Source: DATLYF01 sp035575095 (GTDB lineage: Bacteria; Pseudomonadota; Gammaproteobacteria; Competibacterales; Competibacteraceae). From it: 14,605 nucleotides of DNA. Numbering within the stretch: position 1 is the stretch's first letter; each line of letters starts with the position of its first letter. Position numbers and translations under genes: made by a program. The stretch spans positions 1-14,605 of the forward strand of contig DATLYF010000194.1 in the NCBI GenBank assembly GCA_035575095.1, in the 5' to 3' direction. Below the pieces are notes generated by a model. The model did no database searches, was not told where the DNA came from, and saw only the letters and a list, made by a program, of their open reading frames with translations. Below are positions 1 to 7,204 of this stretch, piece after piece.

Positions 1-443
<443 letters not shown>

Positions 444-457
<14 letters not shown>

Positions 458-1208
458 GATTTGCCTCCCCACCCAGGTAGGCGCGGCGCACCTCGGGCAT
501 ATTCATCACCGCGCGCGGCTCGCCGTCGGCGATCTTCACCCCATTGTCCAGCATCACCAGACGCTGGCAGATGCGCAGCACCTCGCCCAGGTTGTGCTCG
601 ATGAGGATGATGGTCAGCCCCTGGCGGTTGAGCTCGGCGATGGTCTCGGCCAGGGCATGGGCCTCGGCCGAGTTGAGCCCGGCCAGCGGCTCGTCCAGCA
701 ACAGCAGCCGCGGCCGCAGGGCGAGCGCCCGGGCCATTTCCAGGCGCTTGAGAATGCCCAGCGGCAGGATGGCCGGTGACTGCGCGGCGTACTGGGCAAT
801 GCCCACCTGCTCCAGCGCCGCCAACGCCTGCTCCCGCTCCGCGCCGCGGTCGCGGCTGAACATGGCACGCAGCGGGTTGTGGGTCTTGTGGGCGCCAGCG
901 GCCAGAATGACGTTGTCCAGCACGCTCATCTCGCGGAACGGCCGCACCAACTGCTGCGACAGCGCCAGCCCGGCACGGATGCGGCGGTGGATGGGCAGGC
1001 CGTCGAGCGAGCGCCCGTCCAGCCAGACCGAGCCCGCGCTGGGCCGCACCACGCCGGTGATGGAGCGCATCATGGTGGTCTTGCCGGCGCCGTTAGGGCC
1101 GATCAGACCAAGCAGCTCGCCGGGGCGCACAGCGAAGGAGACGTTGTCGATGGCCACCAGACCGCCGAAGCGCACAGTGACGTTGTCCACGCGCAAGAGC
1201 TCGCTCAT
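444..1208 (-). CDS. livG: Branched-chain amino acid-type ABC transporter ATPase LivG
   Basis: Second ATPase of the HAAT importer, 254 residues, the usual LivG length. Visible motifs are Walker A GPNGAGKT (residues 37-44), Walker B LLLLDEP (168-174) and the H-loop histidine H205 in LIEHN. The C-terminus, with EVRRAYLGG, is typical of the BCA_ABC_TP_C tail. The position of the ABC signature reads LPLGILKRLEMARAL, which departs from the canonical LSGGQ core and from the usual Liv-type L-YG-Q-RRLE; the ARAL continuation is normal. The start overlaps the livM stop by 4 bp (ATGA) and the end overlaps livF by 14 bp, so the ATPases and permeases are probably made from one message. It acts at the cytoplasmic face with LivF, LivH and LivM. 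Confidence 0.95.
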
Positions 1209-2050
1209 GCCATCGCTCTCCTCTGCCGCAAGCGCCGCACCAGGCCGGCCAGGCCCTCAGGGCTGTAGCGCATCATCAGGAACAGCAGTCCGCCGTAGAC
1301 CAGCAGCTTGTAATCGTCGATGAACTGGAACCAGAGCGGCAGCACGCTCAGCACGGCGGCAGCGCAGACCACCCCGTACACCGAGCCGATACCGCCCACC
1401 ACCACCATGGTGAGCACGCTCACCGATTCGATGAAGCCAAAGCTGTCGGGGCCGATGAAGCGCAGGTGATGGGCATACAGCGCCCCGGCCAGACCGGCCA
1501 GCACCGTGCCCAGAGCAAAGGCCACCAGCTTGTAGCGGGGCACGTCGATGCCCAGCACGCGGCTGGTGTCCTCGTCCTCGGCCACGGCATTGAACACGCT
1601 GCCCATCCACGAGCGCTTGACATAGAAGCTGAGCAATGCGGTGGCCGCCGCCAGCCCCAGGGTCAGAGCCATGAAGGCCGGCTTGTCCATGCCCGGCGCG
1701 GGGATGCCGGAGATGCCCATGGCACCGCCCAGCAACTCCTGCTGGCGCACCACGCCGATGAACAAAAAGCCCACGCCCATGGTGGTGATGGCCAGGAAAT
1801 CGTGGCGCACACGCAGGCTGGCCAGGCCGACCACCACCCCCACCAGCCCAGCCAGGGCCATGGCCGCCGGCAGGGCGGCGAGAAACGGCACGCCGGCTTT
1901 GGTGAGCATGGCCGAGGTATAGGCGCCAATGCCGAGGAAGGCGGCATGACCCAGGCTGATCTGGCCACAGAAGCCGGTGATCAGGTTCAGGCTCAGCGCA
2001 AACAGCACGCTAATGGCCATGGTGGTTAGCAGTGTGATTTCGTATTCCAT
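1205..2050 (-). CDS. livM: Branched-chain amino acid-type ABC transporter permease LivM
   Basis: Integral membrane permease of the HAAT importer, 281 residues. It opens with a hydrophobic helix and the family segment LSLNLITGFCGQISLGHAAF (about residues 20-39), where GQ-SLGHAAF is the LivM hallmark. Several further transmembrane stretches follow. The EAA-like cytoplasmic loop is seen around NAVAEDEDTSRVLGIDVPRY, and the late motif VVVGGIGSVYG is conserved in LivM/LivH. The protein lacks the long N-terminal extension of E. coli LivM, as is common in this family. It starts 4 bp after the livH stop and overlaps livG by 4 bp. It should form the transmembrane pore with LivH. Confidence 0.94.
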   Translation of the reverse strand: MEYEITLLTTMAISVLFALSLNLITGFCGQISLGHAAFLGIGAYTSAMLTKAGVPFLAALPAAMALAGLVGVVVGLASLRVRHDFLAITTMGVGFLFIGVVRQQELLGGAMGISGIPAPGMDKPAFMALTLGLAAATALLSFYVKRSWMGSVFNAVAEDEDTSRVLGIDVPRYKLVAFALGTVLAGLAGALYAHHLRFIGPDSFGFIESVSVLTMVVVGGIGSVYGVVCAAAVLSVLPLWFQFIDDYKLLVYGGLLFLMMRYSPEGLAGLVRRLRQRRAMA

Positions 2051-2054
2051 GTTC

Positions 2055-2918
2055 TCAGCCCCGCGCGAACAGGCCCTGCGGGCGCAACATGAGCACCGCG
2101 ATCATGAAGGCGAAGGCGATGGCGTCGCGGTCCAGCAGGTCGCCCAAGTAGATGGTGCCGAACGACTCCACCACCCCCAGCACCAGCGCTGCCGCCACTG
2201 CCCCCGGCACCGAGCCCAGGCCGCCGAGGACGATGATGGCCAGGGCCTTGTAGGAAGGCACGCTGCCCATGCCCGGCTCCACCAGGTTGTTGAGCAGCGC
2301 CACCATCACTCCGGCGGCGGCAGCCAGGGCCGAGCCGATGAAGAAATTGAGATAGCGCACCTTGGCCAGGCTGATGCCGAAAGACTCGGCCATGGCCGGA
2401 TCGGACACGGTGGCCTGGCAGGCCACGCCGATGCGGGTATGCCCGGCCAGCCAGCCGAGCACGGCGAGCACCGCCGCGCCACCGAGCATGACGGCGATCT
2501 CGGCCTGCTTGAGGGCGATGCCGCCGAACAGGCTCACCGGTTCCTGCAGCGGCGGGCTGGCATAGCTCAGCCCTTGGGCGCCGAAGACGATGCGGAAGCC
2601 CTCCTCGGCCACGATGAACAGGCCGATGGAGGCGATCAGGGCGACGAAAGGCGGCTTGCGCAGGATGGGCTGATAGCACAGGCGGTAGACCAGCATGCCC
2701 ACCAGGCCCACCAGGATCATGGCCACGAGCAGCGCTAGAGTCAGGCTGCCGGTGGCATTGGTGACGAGCACGCCGAGGTAGCCGCCGAGCGTGAACAGGG
2801 CGGCGTGGGCCACGTGCAGGATACGCAGCAGTCCGTAGACCAGGGTCAGCCCCAGTGCGATGAGCGCGTAGATGCTGCCCTGGACCAGACCCTGTACCGC
2901 GAGTTCGAGATACAGCAT
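2055..2918 (-). CDS. livH: Branched-chain amino acid-type ABC transporter permease LivH
   Basis: First permease of the HAAT importer, 287 residues from the chosen ATG at 2918. The N-terminus MLYLELAVQGLVQGSIYALI is the standard LivH start, followed by ALGLTLVYGLLRILHVAHAA with the conserved GL-YG-LRI-H-AH segment. Later motifs include a cytoplasmic loop with SFGISLAKVRYLNFFIGSAL and IIVLGGLGSVPGAV near the C-terminus. The frame stays open upstream to 3107, but that extension runs across the intergenic hairpin and into livK antisense sequence and resembles no LivH N-terminus. The gene lies 73 bp downstream of livK, separated by the hairpin at 2951-2985, so it may be expressed at a lower level than the binding protein. 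Confidence 0.93.
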   Translation of the reverse strand: MLYLELAVQGLVQGSIYALIALGLTLVYGLLRILHVAHAALFTLGGYLGVLVTNATGSLTLALLVAMILVGLVGMLVYRLCYQPILRKPPFVALIASIGLFIVAEEGFRIVFGAQGLSYASPPLQEPVSLFGGIALKQAEIAVMLGGAAVLAVLGWLAGHTRIGVACQATVSDPAMAESFGISLAKVRYLNFFIGSALAAAAGVMVALLNNLVEPGMGSVPSYKALAIIVLGGLGSVPGAVAAALVLGVVESFGTIYLGDLLDRDAIAFAFMIAVLMLRPQGLFARG

Positions 2919-2950
2919 GGGAACCAACCTACGGGCCGGAAGAAGAGGAC

Positions 2951-2985
2951 CCTTGCGGGCGGCCCGGCACGGCCCGCCCGCAAGG
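2951..2985 (-). promoter_or_regulatory. Intercistronic hairpin between livK and livH
   Basis: A perfect 12-bp GC-rich inverted repeat (CCTTGCGGGCGG at 2951-2962, its complement at 2974-2985) encloses an 11-nt loop, 6 bp after the livK stop. On the minus-strand transcript it is followed only by a weak pyrimidine run, so it is probably not a full terminator. A stable hairpin here would fit partial termination or 3' protection of the livK message, giving more binding protein than permease, as is known for several binding-protein operons. The structure is seen directly; its role is inferred. Confidence 0.7.
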
Positions 2986-2991
2986 CATGCA

Positions 2992-4161
2992 CTACTGCTG
3001 GGCAGCCAGGCTGGGCAACTCGGCGGCAGGCAGCACGGAATGGCGGTGGAAGTCACCGTCCTTGACCACCTGCACCTGAATGTCCTTGCGCACCTCGCGC
3101 TGCTCACTGAAGGTGAGCTGGCCGATCGGGGTCTCGAAGCTGCCCTTGGCGATGGCGTCGCGGATGGCCGGGCGGTCGGCGGCGTCGGCGCCGGCCTGGC
3201 GCATGGCCGTGATCATCACGCTGAGGGCGCTGTAGGCGGAGGCGGCCACCATGTCGGCCTTGAAGCCGGCCTGCTTCTGGAAGTTGGCGATGAAGTCGCG
3301 GGTTACCGCCTTGTCGGAATCCCGGTCCAGGGAGGTGGTGATGATCACCCCCTCGGCGGCCTTGCCGGCGATCTCCATGAACTTCTCCGAGTCGTAGCCC
3401 TCCTGGCCGATGACCGGCGCCTCCACGCCGCCGGCGCGCAACTGGCTGATCAGCGGCCCGGCGGTGAAGAAATAGCCCGAGGCGTAGATGGCCTCGGGCT
3501 GGTCGGCCTTGACCTTGGAGACGATGGGACCGAACTGGCGGTCCTTGATGCCGTACTGATACTCGTTGACGATGTCGATGCCGTAACGGGCGGCGACCAG
3601 CTTGAAGCCGGCGGCCATGGACTGGCCGAAGTCGTTCTGCAGGGTGATCAATACCACCTTTTTCTTGCCCAACTTCTCGCCGATCAATTGTGCGCCGGCC
3701 GCGCCGAGTTGCTCGCCGCCGGTGGCGGTGCGGAAAACGTAATCGCCAGCCTGGGTGATCTCCGGATGTACGGCGTAGGCCGAGATATAGGGGATTCGGG
3801 CGGCCTGGAACAGGCCGGCGGCGGCGCGGGTGGCGCCGGAGTAAGAGCCGGACACCGCTGCCACCACCTGATCCTTCTCGATCAGCTTGGTGGCGATCGG
3901 TACCGCCTCCTTGGGCGAGGCCTGGTCGTCGTAGACCACCAGTTCGACTTCCTTAGCGTTGATGCCGCCCTTGGCGTTGGCGTCGGCCACGGCCAGCTTG
4001 GCACCCTGCAGGGCGGAATTGCCATCCACCGCGGCAGGGCCGGTGAGCGGCGCATGGAAACCGATCTTCACGGTTTCTGCCAGCACCGCGCCACTGGCCA
4101 GGGTGGCGGTGAGCAGCAGAGCGCCCGTCAGGGTGCCGATCCAGCGTGGTTTCTTCAGCAT
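2992..4161 (-). CDS. livK: Periplasmic substrate-binding protein of HAAT/Liv-type ABC transporter
   Basis: Type I periplasmic binding protein (Peripla_BP_6/LivJ-LivK family), 389 residues. A Sec signal peptide is clear: basic MLKKPR start, hydrophobic core, and likely cleavage after ASGAVLA at residue 28. No lipobox cysteine is present, so the mature protein should be soluble in the periplasm. The mature start ETVKIGFHAPLTGPAAVDGN is the family signature, followed by the GGINAKEVELVVYDD segment and the SYSGATRAA and GYDSEKF ligand-lobe regions. A Shine-Dalgarno AGGAG lies at 4169-4173. The gene follows hutC with a 48-bp gap and precedes the permeases. Liv-type proteins bind branched-chain and other amino acids, amides and urea. 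The hut context makes histidine, urocanate or a related compound plausible here, but this is inference. The symbol denotes the family, not a proven leucine specificity. Confidence 0.93.
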   Translation of the reverse strand: MLKKPRWIGTLTGALLLTATLASGAVLAETVKIGFHAPLTGPAAVDGNSALQGAKLAVADANAKGGINAKEVELVVYDDQASPKEAVPIATKLIEKDQVVAAVSGSYSGATRAAAGLFQAARIPYISAYAVHPEITQAGDYVFRTATGGEQLGAAGAQLIGEKLGKKKVVLITLQNDFGQSMAAGFKLVAARYGIDIVNEYQYGIKDRQFGPIVSKVKADQPEAIYASGYFFTAGPLISQLRAGGVEAPVIGQEGYDSEKFMEIAGKAAEGVIITTSLDRDSDKAVTRDFIANFQKQAGFKADMVAASAYSALSVMITAMRQAGADAADRPAIRDAIAKGSFETPIGQLTFSEQREVRKDIQVQVVKDGDFHRHSVLPAAELPSLAAQQ

Positions 4162-4209
4162 TGTGAGTCTCCTCTCGTGGTCAGGGGGGTGGTCTCAGGG
4201 AGTAGTGGT

Positions 4210-4980
4210 CTAGGGACGGTTGGTGAAATCCAGGTGGCTGCCCAGGCGGTAGCGGGAGCCGGGGTGGACCAGGCGCACGTAGCTGACCACGCCGCGGCTG
4301 GACCAGGAGCGGCGCTTGATCTGCAGGCACGCCTCGGGCTGGGTCAGCTCCAGCAGCCGCGCCGTCTCCATATCCGGCAGCACCGCTTCCACCAGATGCG
4401 AGGCCTCAGTGATCGGCGCCACCTTCATCAGATAGGCATTGGGGGTCTGCTGGCTGAAGTCCTGCTGCAGGTACTCGGGGGCCACCAGCGGGTTGACGTA
4501 GCGATCCTCCAGCTGCAACGGGATCTGGTTGTCGAGATGCACGATCAGCGAGTGGAACACCTCGCTGCCGCGCGGCAAGTTGAGGGCGATGGCCACCGCT
4601 TCGCTGGCCGGCACCGCCTCCAGGCGCAGGATGCGGTTGCTGTAGCGGTGGCCGCGGGCAGCGATCTCGTCGGCGATGTTGCGCACCTCCAGCAGATTGG
4701 AGGTGGGCCGCGGCTCGGCGACGAAGGTGCCCAGCCCCTGGCTGCGCACCAGCAAGCCCTCGTCGGTCAGCTCCTGCAGGGCACGCCGGGCGGTCATGCG
4801 GCTGACCTGGAACTGCTCGCTGAGCTGGTTCTCCGAGGGCACGCGTTCGCCCACCGGCCACACCCCGTCCTCGATCATCTGCACGATGTGGCGCTTGATC
4901 TCCGCGTAGCGGGCCAGATGCACGGATTTGCCGAGGTTACCGACGTTGTTGGAGCGCACGGTCTTTCGCCTGTTGGTCAT
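4210..4980 (-). CDS. hutC: Histidine utilization repressor HutC (GntR family, UTRA domain)
   Basis: DNA-binding repressor of histidine-utilization genes, 256 residues. In this family urocanate relieves repression. The N-terminal GntR winged helix-turn-helix spans about residues 20-90, with VPSENQLSEQFQVSRMTARR (48-67) as the recognition region and GLGTFVAEP at its end. The UTRA effector domain follows, about 100-250, with the HutC-like ending RRSWSSRGVVSYVRLVHPGS and YRLGS. The start at 4980 is chosen because the domain begins just inside it. The frame stays open upstream to 5370, but that part is antisense to hutG and crosses the promoter. No good Shine-Dalgarno is seen and the leader is short. 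The gene diverges from hutG and heads the liv genes on the same strand, so it may repress itself, the transporter and hutGIF together. Confidence 0.93.
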   Translation of the reverse strand: MTNRRKTVRSNNVGNLGKSVHLARYAEIKRHIVQMIEDGVWPVGERVPSENQLSEQFQVSRMTARRALQELTDEGLLVRSQGLGTFVAEPRPTSNLLEVRNIADEIAARGHRYSNRILRLEAVPASEAVAIALNLPRGSEVFHSLIVHLDNQIPLQLEDRYVNPLVAPEYLQQDFSQQTPNAYLMKVAPITEASHLVEAVLPDMETARLLELTQPEACLQIKRRSWSSRGVVSYVRLVHPGSRYRLGSHLDFTNRP

Positions 4981-4999
4981 GTATTGCAGTTCGGTTTCA

Positions 5000-5019
5000 T
5001 GTATATAATTGAATATACA
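5000..5019. promoter_or_regulatory. Candidate HutC operator palindrome
   Basis: A perfect inverted repeat with arms TGTATAT (5000-5006) and ATATACA (5013-5019) and a 6-bp spacer lies in the hutC-hutG gap. It covers the -10 of the leftward promoter and the -35 of the rightward one. GntR-family operators are short AT-rich palindromes of the GT-N-AC kind, and Pseudomonas HutC sites contain TGTA/TACA half-sites, which are present here. Binding would block both promoters. The palindrome is seen; assignment to HutC is inferred from position and family. Confidence 0.7.
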
Positions 5020-5030
5020 AGTATGGTCAA
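5002..5030 (-). promoter_or_regulatory. Leftward sigma70-like promoter for hutC (and probably liv genes)
   Basis: On the minus strand TTGACC (5025-5030) and TATATA (5002-5007) are separated by exactly 17 bp and match the sigma70 consensus well. The start would fall near 4995, giving a leader of about 15 nt before the hutC ATG. The -10 sits inside the palindrome at 5000-5019. Confidence 0.65.
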
Positions 5031-5037
5031 GTATTCT
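5009..5037 (+). promoter_or_regulatory. Rightward sigma70-like promoter for hutGIF
   Basis: TTGAAT (5009-5014) and TATTCT (5032-5037) are 17 bp apart. The predicted start is near 5044, about 33 nt before the hutG ATG. It overlaps the leftward promoter almost completely, so the two polymerases would compete. It also overlaps both the palindrome and the second inverted repeat. Confidence 0.6.
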
Positions 5038-5040
5038 TGA
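5018..5040. repeat. Phased CAAGTAT repeats with short inverted repeat (second candidate operator)
   Basis: CAAGTAT occurs at 5018-5024 and again at 5028-5034, exactly 10 bp (one helical turn) apart. The second copy is part of a perfect inverted repeat TCAAG-TATT-CTTGA (5027-5040). TACAAG at 5016-5021 resembles one half of the HutC-type site. The set may be a second, weaker binding site on the same DNA face, or a site for another regulator such as NtrC or CRP-linked control. No specific match to those was found. Confidence 0.45.
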
Positions 5041-5076
5041 ATCACGATCGCCCCCGGATGCGCAGAGGAGTCTCCA

Positions 5077-5886
5077 ATGTCGATCTTCCAGTTCCACGCC
5101 GGCAGCACGCCGCTGCTGATCAGCATGCCCCATAGCGGGCGCGAAATCCCCGAAGACATCGCGCCCCGGCTGCTGCCCCACGCCCGGGCGGTGCCCGACA
5201 CCGACTGGTATGTGGAGCGGCTCTACGACTTCGCCGCCGAGCTGGGAGCCAGCGTCATCATCCCCCGCTACTCGCGCTACGTGGTCGACCTCAACCGCGC
5301 CCCCGACGGCAGTGTGCTCTACCCCGGCGCCAGCAACACCGAGCTCTGTCCCACCTCGGGCTTCGACCAACGGCCGCTATACCGCGAGGGGCAGGCACCC
5401 GATGCCCATGAGATCGCCCGCCGCACCCACCGCTACTGGTCTCCCTACCACGCCTGCCTGGCCCAGACCGTGGAGGAACTGCGTAGCCGCCACGGCTATG
5501 CCATCCTGCTCGACGCCCACAGCATCGCCTCGCGGGTGCCGCGCTTCTTCGCGGGCCAGTTGCCCGACTTCAACCTGGGCACGGCCGATGGGGCAAGTTG
5601 CCATCCGCACATGGCGGCGGCGGCGCTGGCGGCGGTGCGCGGCTTTCCGCAGTACAGCCACGTGCTCGACGGTCGCTTCAAGGGTGGCTACATCACCCGC
5701 CACTACGGCGAGCCGCGCCGCCATATCCACGCCATCCAGCTGGAGCTGTCTCAGGCCACCTACTGCCGCGAGCAGACGCCCGGCGATTACGACGCGGTCC
5801 TGGCGGCCCGGGTCAAGCCCTGCCTGCGCGCCTTCGTCCAGGCCCTGCTGGACTGGGGCCAGCGCCACTATGGCCAGTCGAGGTGA
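5077..5886 (+). CDS. hutG: N-formylglutamate deformylase (N-formylglutamate amidohydrolase) HutG
   Basis: Cytoplasmic zinc-type amidohydrolase that splits N-formylglutamate to glutamate and formate, the last step of the five-step histidine pathway. It has 269 residues, the usual length. Conserved stretches are MPHSGREIP (17-25), SRYVVDLNRAP (66-76), LLDAHSI (144-150), FKGGYITRHYG (201-211) and QLELSQ (221-226). The histidine and acidic residues in these motifs are the likely metal and catalytic ligands of the FGase family. A strong Shine-Dalgarno AGAGGAG (5064-5070) sets the start. It is the first gene of the rightward hutGIF unit, 4 bp before hutI. It is distinct from the arginase-like formimidoylglutamase that is also called HutG in other bacteria. 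Confidence 0.95.
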   Translation: MSIFQFHAGSTPLLISMPHSGREIPEDIAPRLLPHARAVPDTDWYVERLYDFAAELGASVIIPRYSRYVVDLNRAPDGSVLYPGASNTELCPTSGFDQRPLYREGQAPDAHEIARRTHRYWSPYHACLAQTVEELRSRHGYAILLDAHSIASRVPRFFAGQLPDFNLGTADGASCHPHMAAAALAAVRGFPQYSHVLDGRFKGGYITRHYGEPRRHIHAIQLELSQATYCREQTPGDYDAVLAARVKPCLRAFVQALLDWGQRHYGQSR

Positions 5887-5890
5887 GCCC

Positions 5891-7135
5891 ATGAGCACCG
5901 CCCACTGGGACAGCGTCTGGCTGGACGTCCACCTGGCCACCCTGGCCGAGGACAGCGACACCCCCTATGGCGCCATCGAGGACGGCGCCCTGGCGGTGCA
6001 AGACGGGCACATCGCCTGGATCGGGCCGCGCGCCGAACTGCCGGAGCTGGCCGATACGGTGACGGTGCACAGCGGCCATGGCGGCTGGCTCACCCCCGGC
6101 CTGATCGACTGCCACACCCATCTGGTCTACGCCGGCAACCGCGCTCGCGAGTTCGAGCTGCGCCTGCAGGGCGCCAGCTACGCCGAGATCGCCGCAGCAG
6201 GCGGCGGCATCCTCTCCACCGTGCGTGCCACCCGCGCCGCCTCCGAGACGGAGCTGCTGGCCGCCGCCGCGCCGCGCCTGACGGCCCTGCTGGCAGAGGG
6301 AGTGACCACGGTGGAGATCAAATCGGGCTACGGTCTGGAGCTGGAGAGCGAGCTGAAGATGCTGCGGGTGGCGCGGCGGCTGGGCGAGACCCACCCGGTG
6401 ACGGTGCGCACCACCTTGCTCGGCGCCCACGCTCTGCCGCCGGAGTACGCCGGGCGCGCCGACGACTACATCGAACGGGTCTGCCGGGAGATGATCCCCA
6501 CCGCCGCAGCCGAGCATCTCGCCGATGCCGTGGATGTGTTCTGCGAGCGCCTGGCCTTCGACCTGCCTCAGACCGAGCGGGTGTTCCAGGCGGCGCTGGA
6601 GCACGGCCTGCCGGTCAAGCTGCACGCCGAGCAGCTCTCCAACCTGGGCGGCTCTGTCCTGGCGGCCCGCTACGGGGCACTGTCGGTGGATCACATCGAA
6701 TATCTGGACGAGGTCGGGGTACGCGCCATCGCCGCCGCCGGCACTGTCGCCACTCTGCTGCCCGGCGCCTTCTACTTCCTGCGCGAGCCCCAGTCGCCGC
6801 CAGTCGAGCTATTGCGCCGGCACGGCGTACCCATGGCCATCGCCACCGACCTCAACCCCGGCACCTCGCCCTTCGCCTCGCTGCTGTTGATGCTGAATAT
6901 GGCCTGCACCCTGTTCCGCCTCACCCCCGAGGAGGCGCTGCGCGGGGCGACCCTCAACGCCGCCCGCGCCCTGGGTCTGGGCGCCAGCCACGGCAGCCTG
7001 GAACTGGGCAAGGTCGCCGACCTGGCGTTGTGGGACATCGGCCATCCGGCCGAGCTGGCCTATCAGTTCGGCACCCGGCGCTGCCGGAGAGTGGTGAAAG
7101 GGGGGGTAGTGGTGAGCACCATCACCCCCTGTTAG
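5891..7135 (+). CDS. hutI: Imidazolonepropionase HutI
   Basis: Amidohydrolase-superfamily enzyme that opens imidazolone-5-propionate to N-formimidoyl-L-glutamate, the third step of histidine breakdown. It has 414 residues, normal for HutI. Metal-binding CHTH (C74-H77, ligands H75 and H77) lies in GLIDCHTHLVYAGNRAREFE. The HutI-specific GGGILSTVRATR (104-115), KSGYGLE (144-150), LGAH (H180), KLHAEQLSNLGG (H245), VDHIEYL (H268) and ATDLNPGTSP (D320) follow in order. The frame is open upstream to 5210, but that part overlaps hutG out of frame, and the ATG at 5891 has a GAGGTG Shine-Dalgarno at the hutG stop. The spacing to hutG is 4 bp. A hairpin follows the stop. Confidence 0.96.
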   Translation: MSTAHWDSVWLDVHLATLAEDSDTPYGAIEDGALAVQDGHIAWIGPRAELPELADTVTVHSGHGGWLTPGLIDCHTHLVYAGNRAREFELRLQGASYAEIAAAGGGILSTVRATRAASETELLAAAAPRLTALLAEGVTTVEIKSGYGLELESELKMLRVARRLGETHPVTVRTTLLGAHALPPEYAGRADDYIERVCREMIPTAAAEHLADAVDVFCERLAFDLPQTERVFQAALEHGLPVKLHAEQLSNLGGSVLAARYGALSVDHIEYLDEVGVRAIAAAGTVATLLPGAFYFLREPQSPPVELLRRHGVPMAIATDLNPGTSPFASLLLMLNMACTLFRLTPEEALRGATLNAARALGLGASHGSLELGKVADLALWDIGHPAELAYQFGTRRCRRVVKGGVVVSTITPC

Positions 7136-7148
7136 ATGATGGCGATGT

Positions 7149-7170
7149 CCGCTTCCGCGCGCGGAAGCGG
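7149..7170. promoter_or_regulatory. Perfect 22-bp palindrome between hutI and hutF
   Basis: The arms CCGCTTCCGCG (7149-7159) and CGCGGAAGCGG (7160-7170) are exact complements with no spacer. It lies in the 69-bp gap between hutI and hutF. In RNA it could fold into a strong hairpin after a few central bases are unpaired, but no T-run follows, so termination is unlikely. It could act as an mRNA stability or processing element, a dimeric protein-binding site, or a REP-like unit. Only one copy was noticed in the window. Confidence 0.6.
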
Positions 7171-7204
7171 GCGCAACGAATCCGCGTAATTCCAAGGAAT
7201 CCCG

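Noticed and set aside
2919..3107. N-terminal extension of livH upstream of 2918
   Set aside because: It crosses the intergenic hairpin and livK antisense sequence. The LivH family N-terminus begins exactly at 2918.
2872..5040. A 722-codon open frame on the plus strand
   Set aside because: It lies opposite livK and hutC for nearly its whole length and has the low-complexity Gly/Ala/His/Gln/Leu make-up typical of antisense frames in GC-rich DNA. The opposite strand codes for recognisable families.
4981..5370. N-terminal extension of hutC to 5370
   Set aside because: It is antisense to hutG and crosses the promoter and operator region. The GntR domain and a proper HutC length begin at 4980.
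5210..5890. N-terminal extension of hutI upstream of 5891
   Set aside because: It overlaps hutG in another frame with Ser/Thr/Arg-rich nonsense. HutI homology and a Shine-Dalgarno start at 5891.
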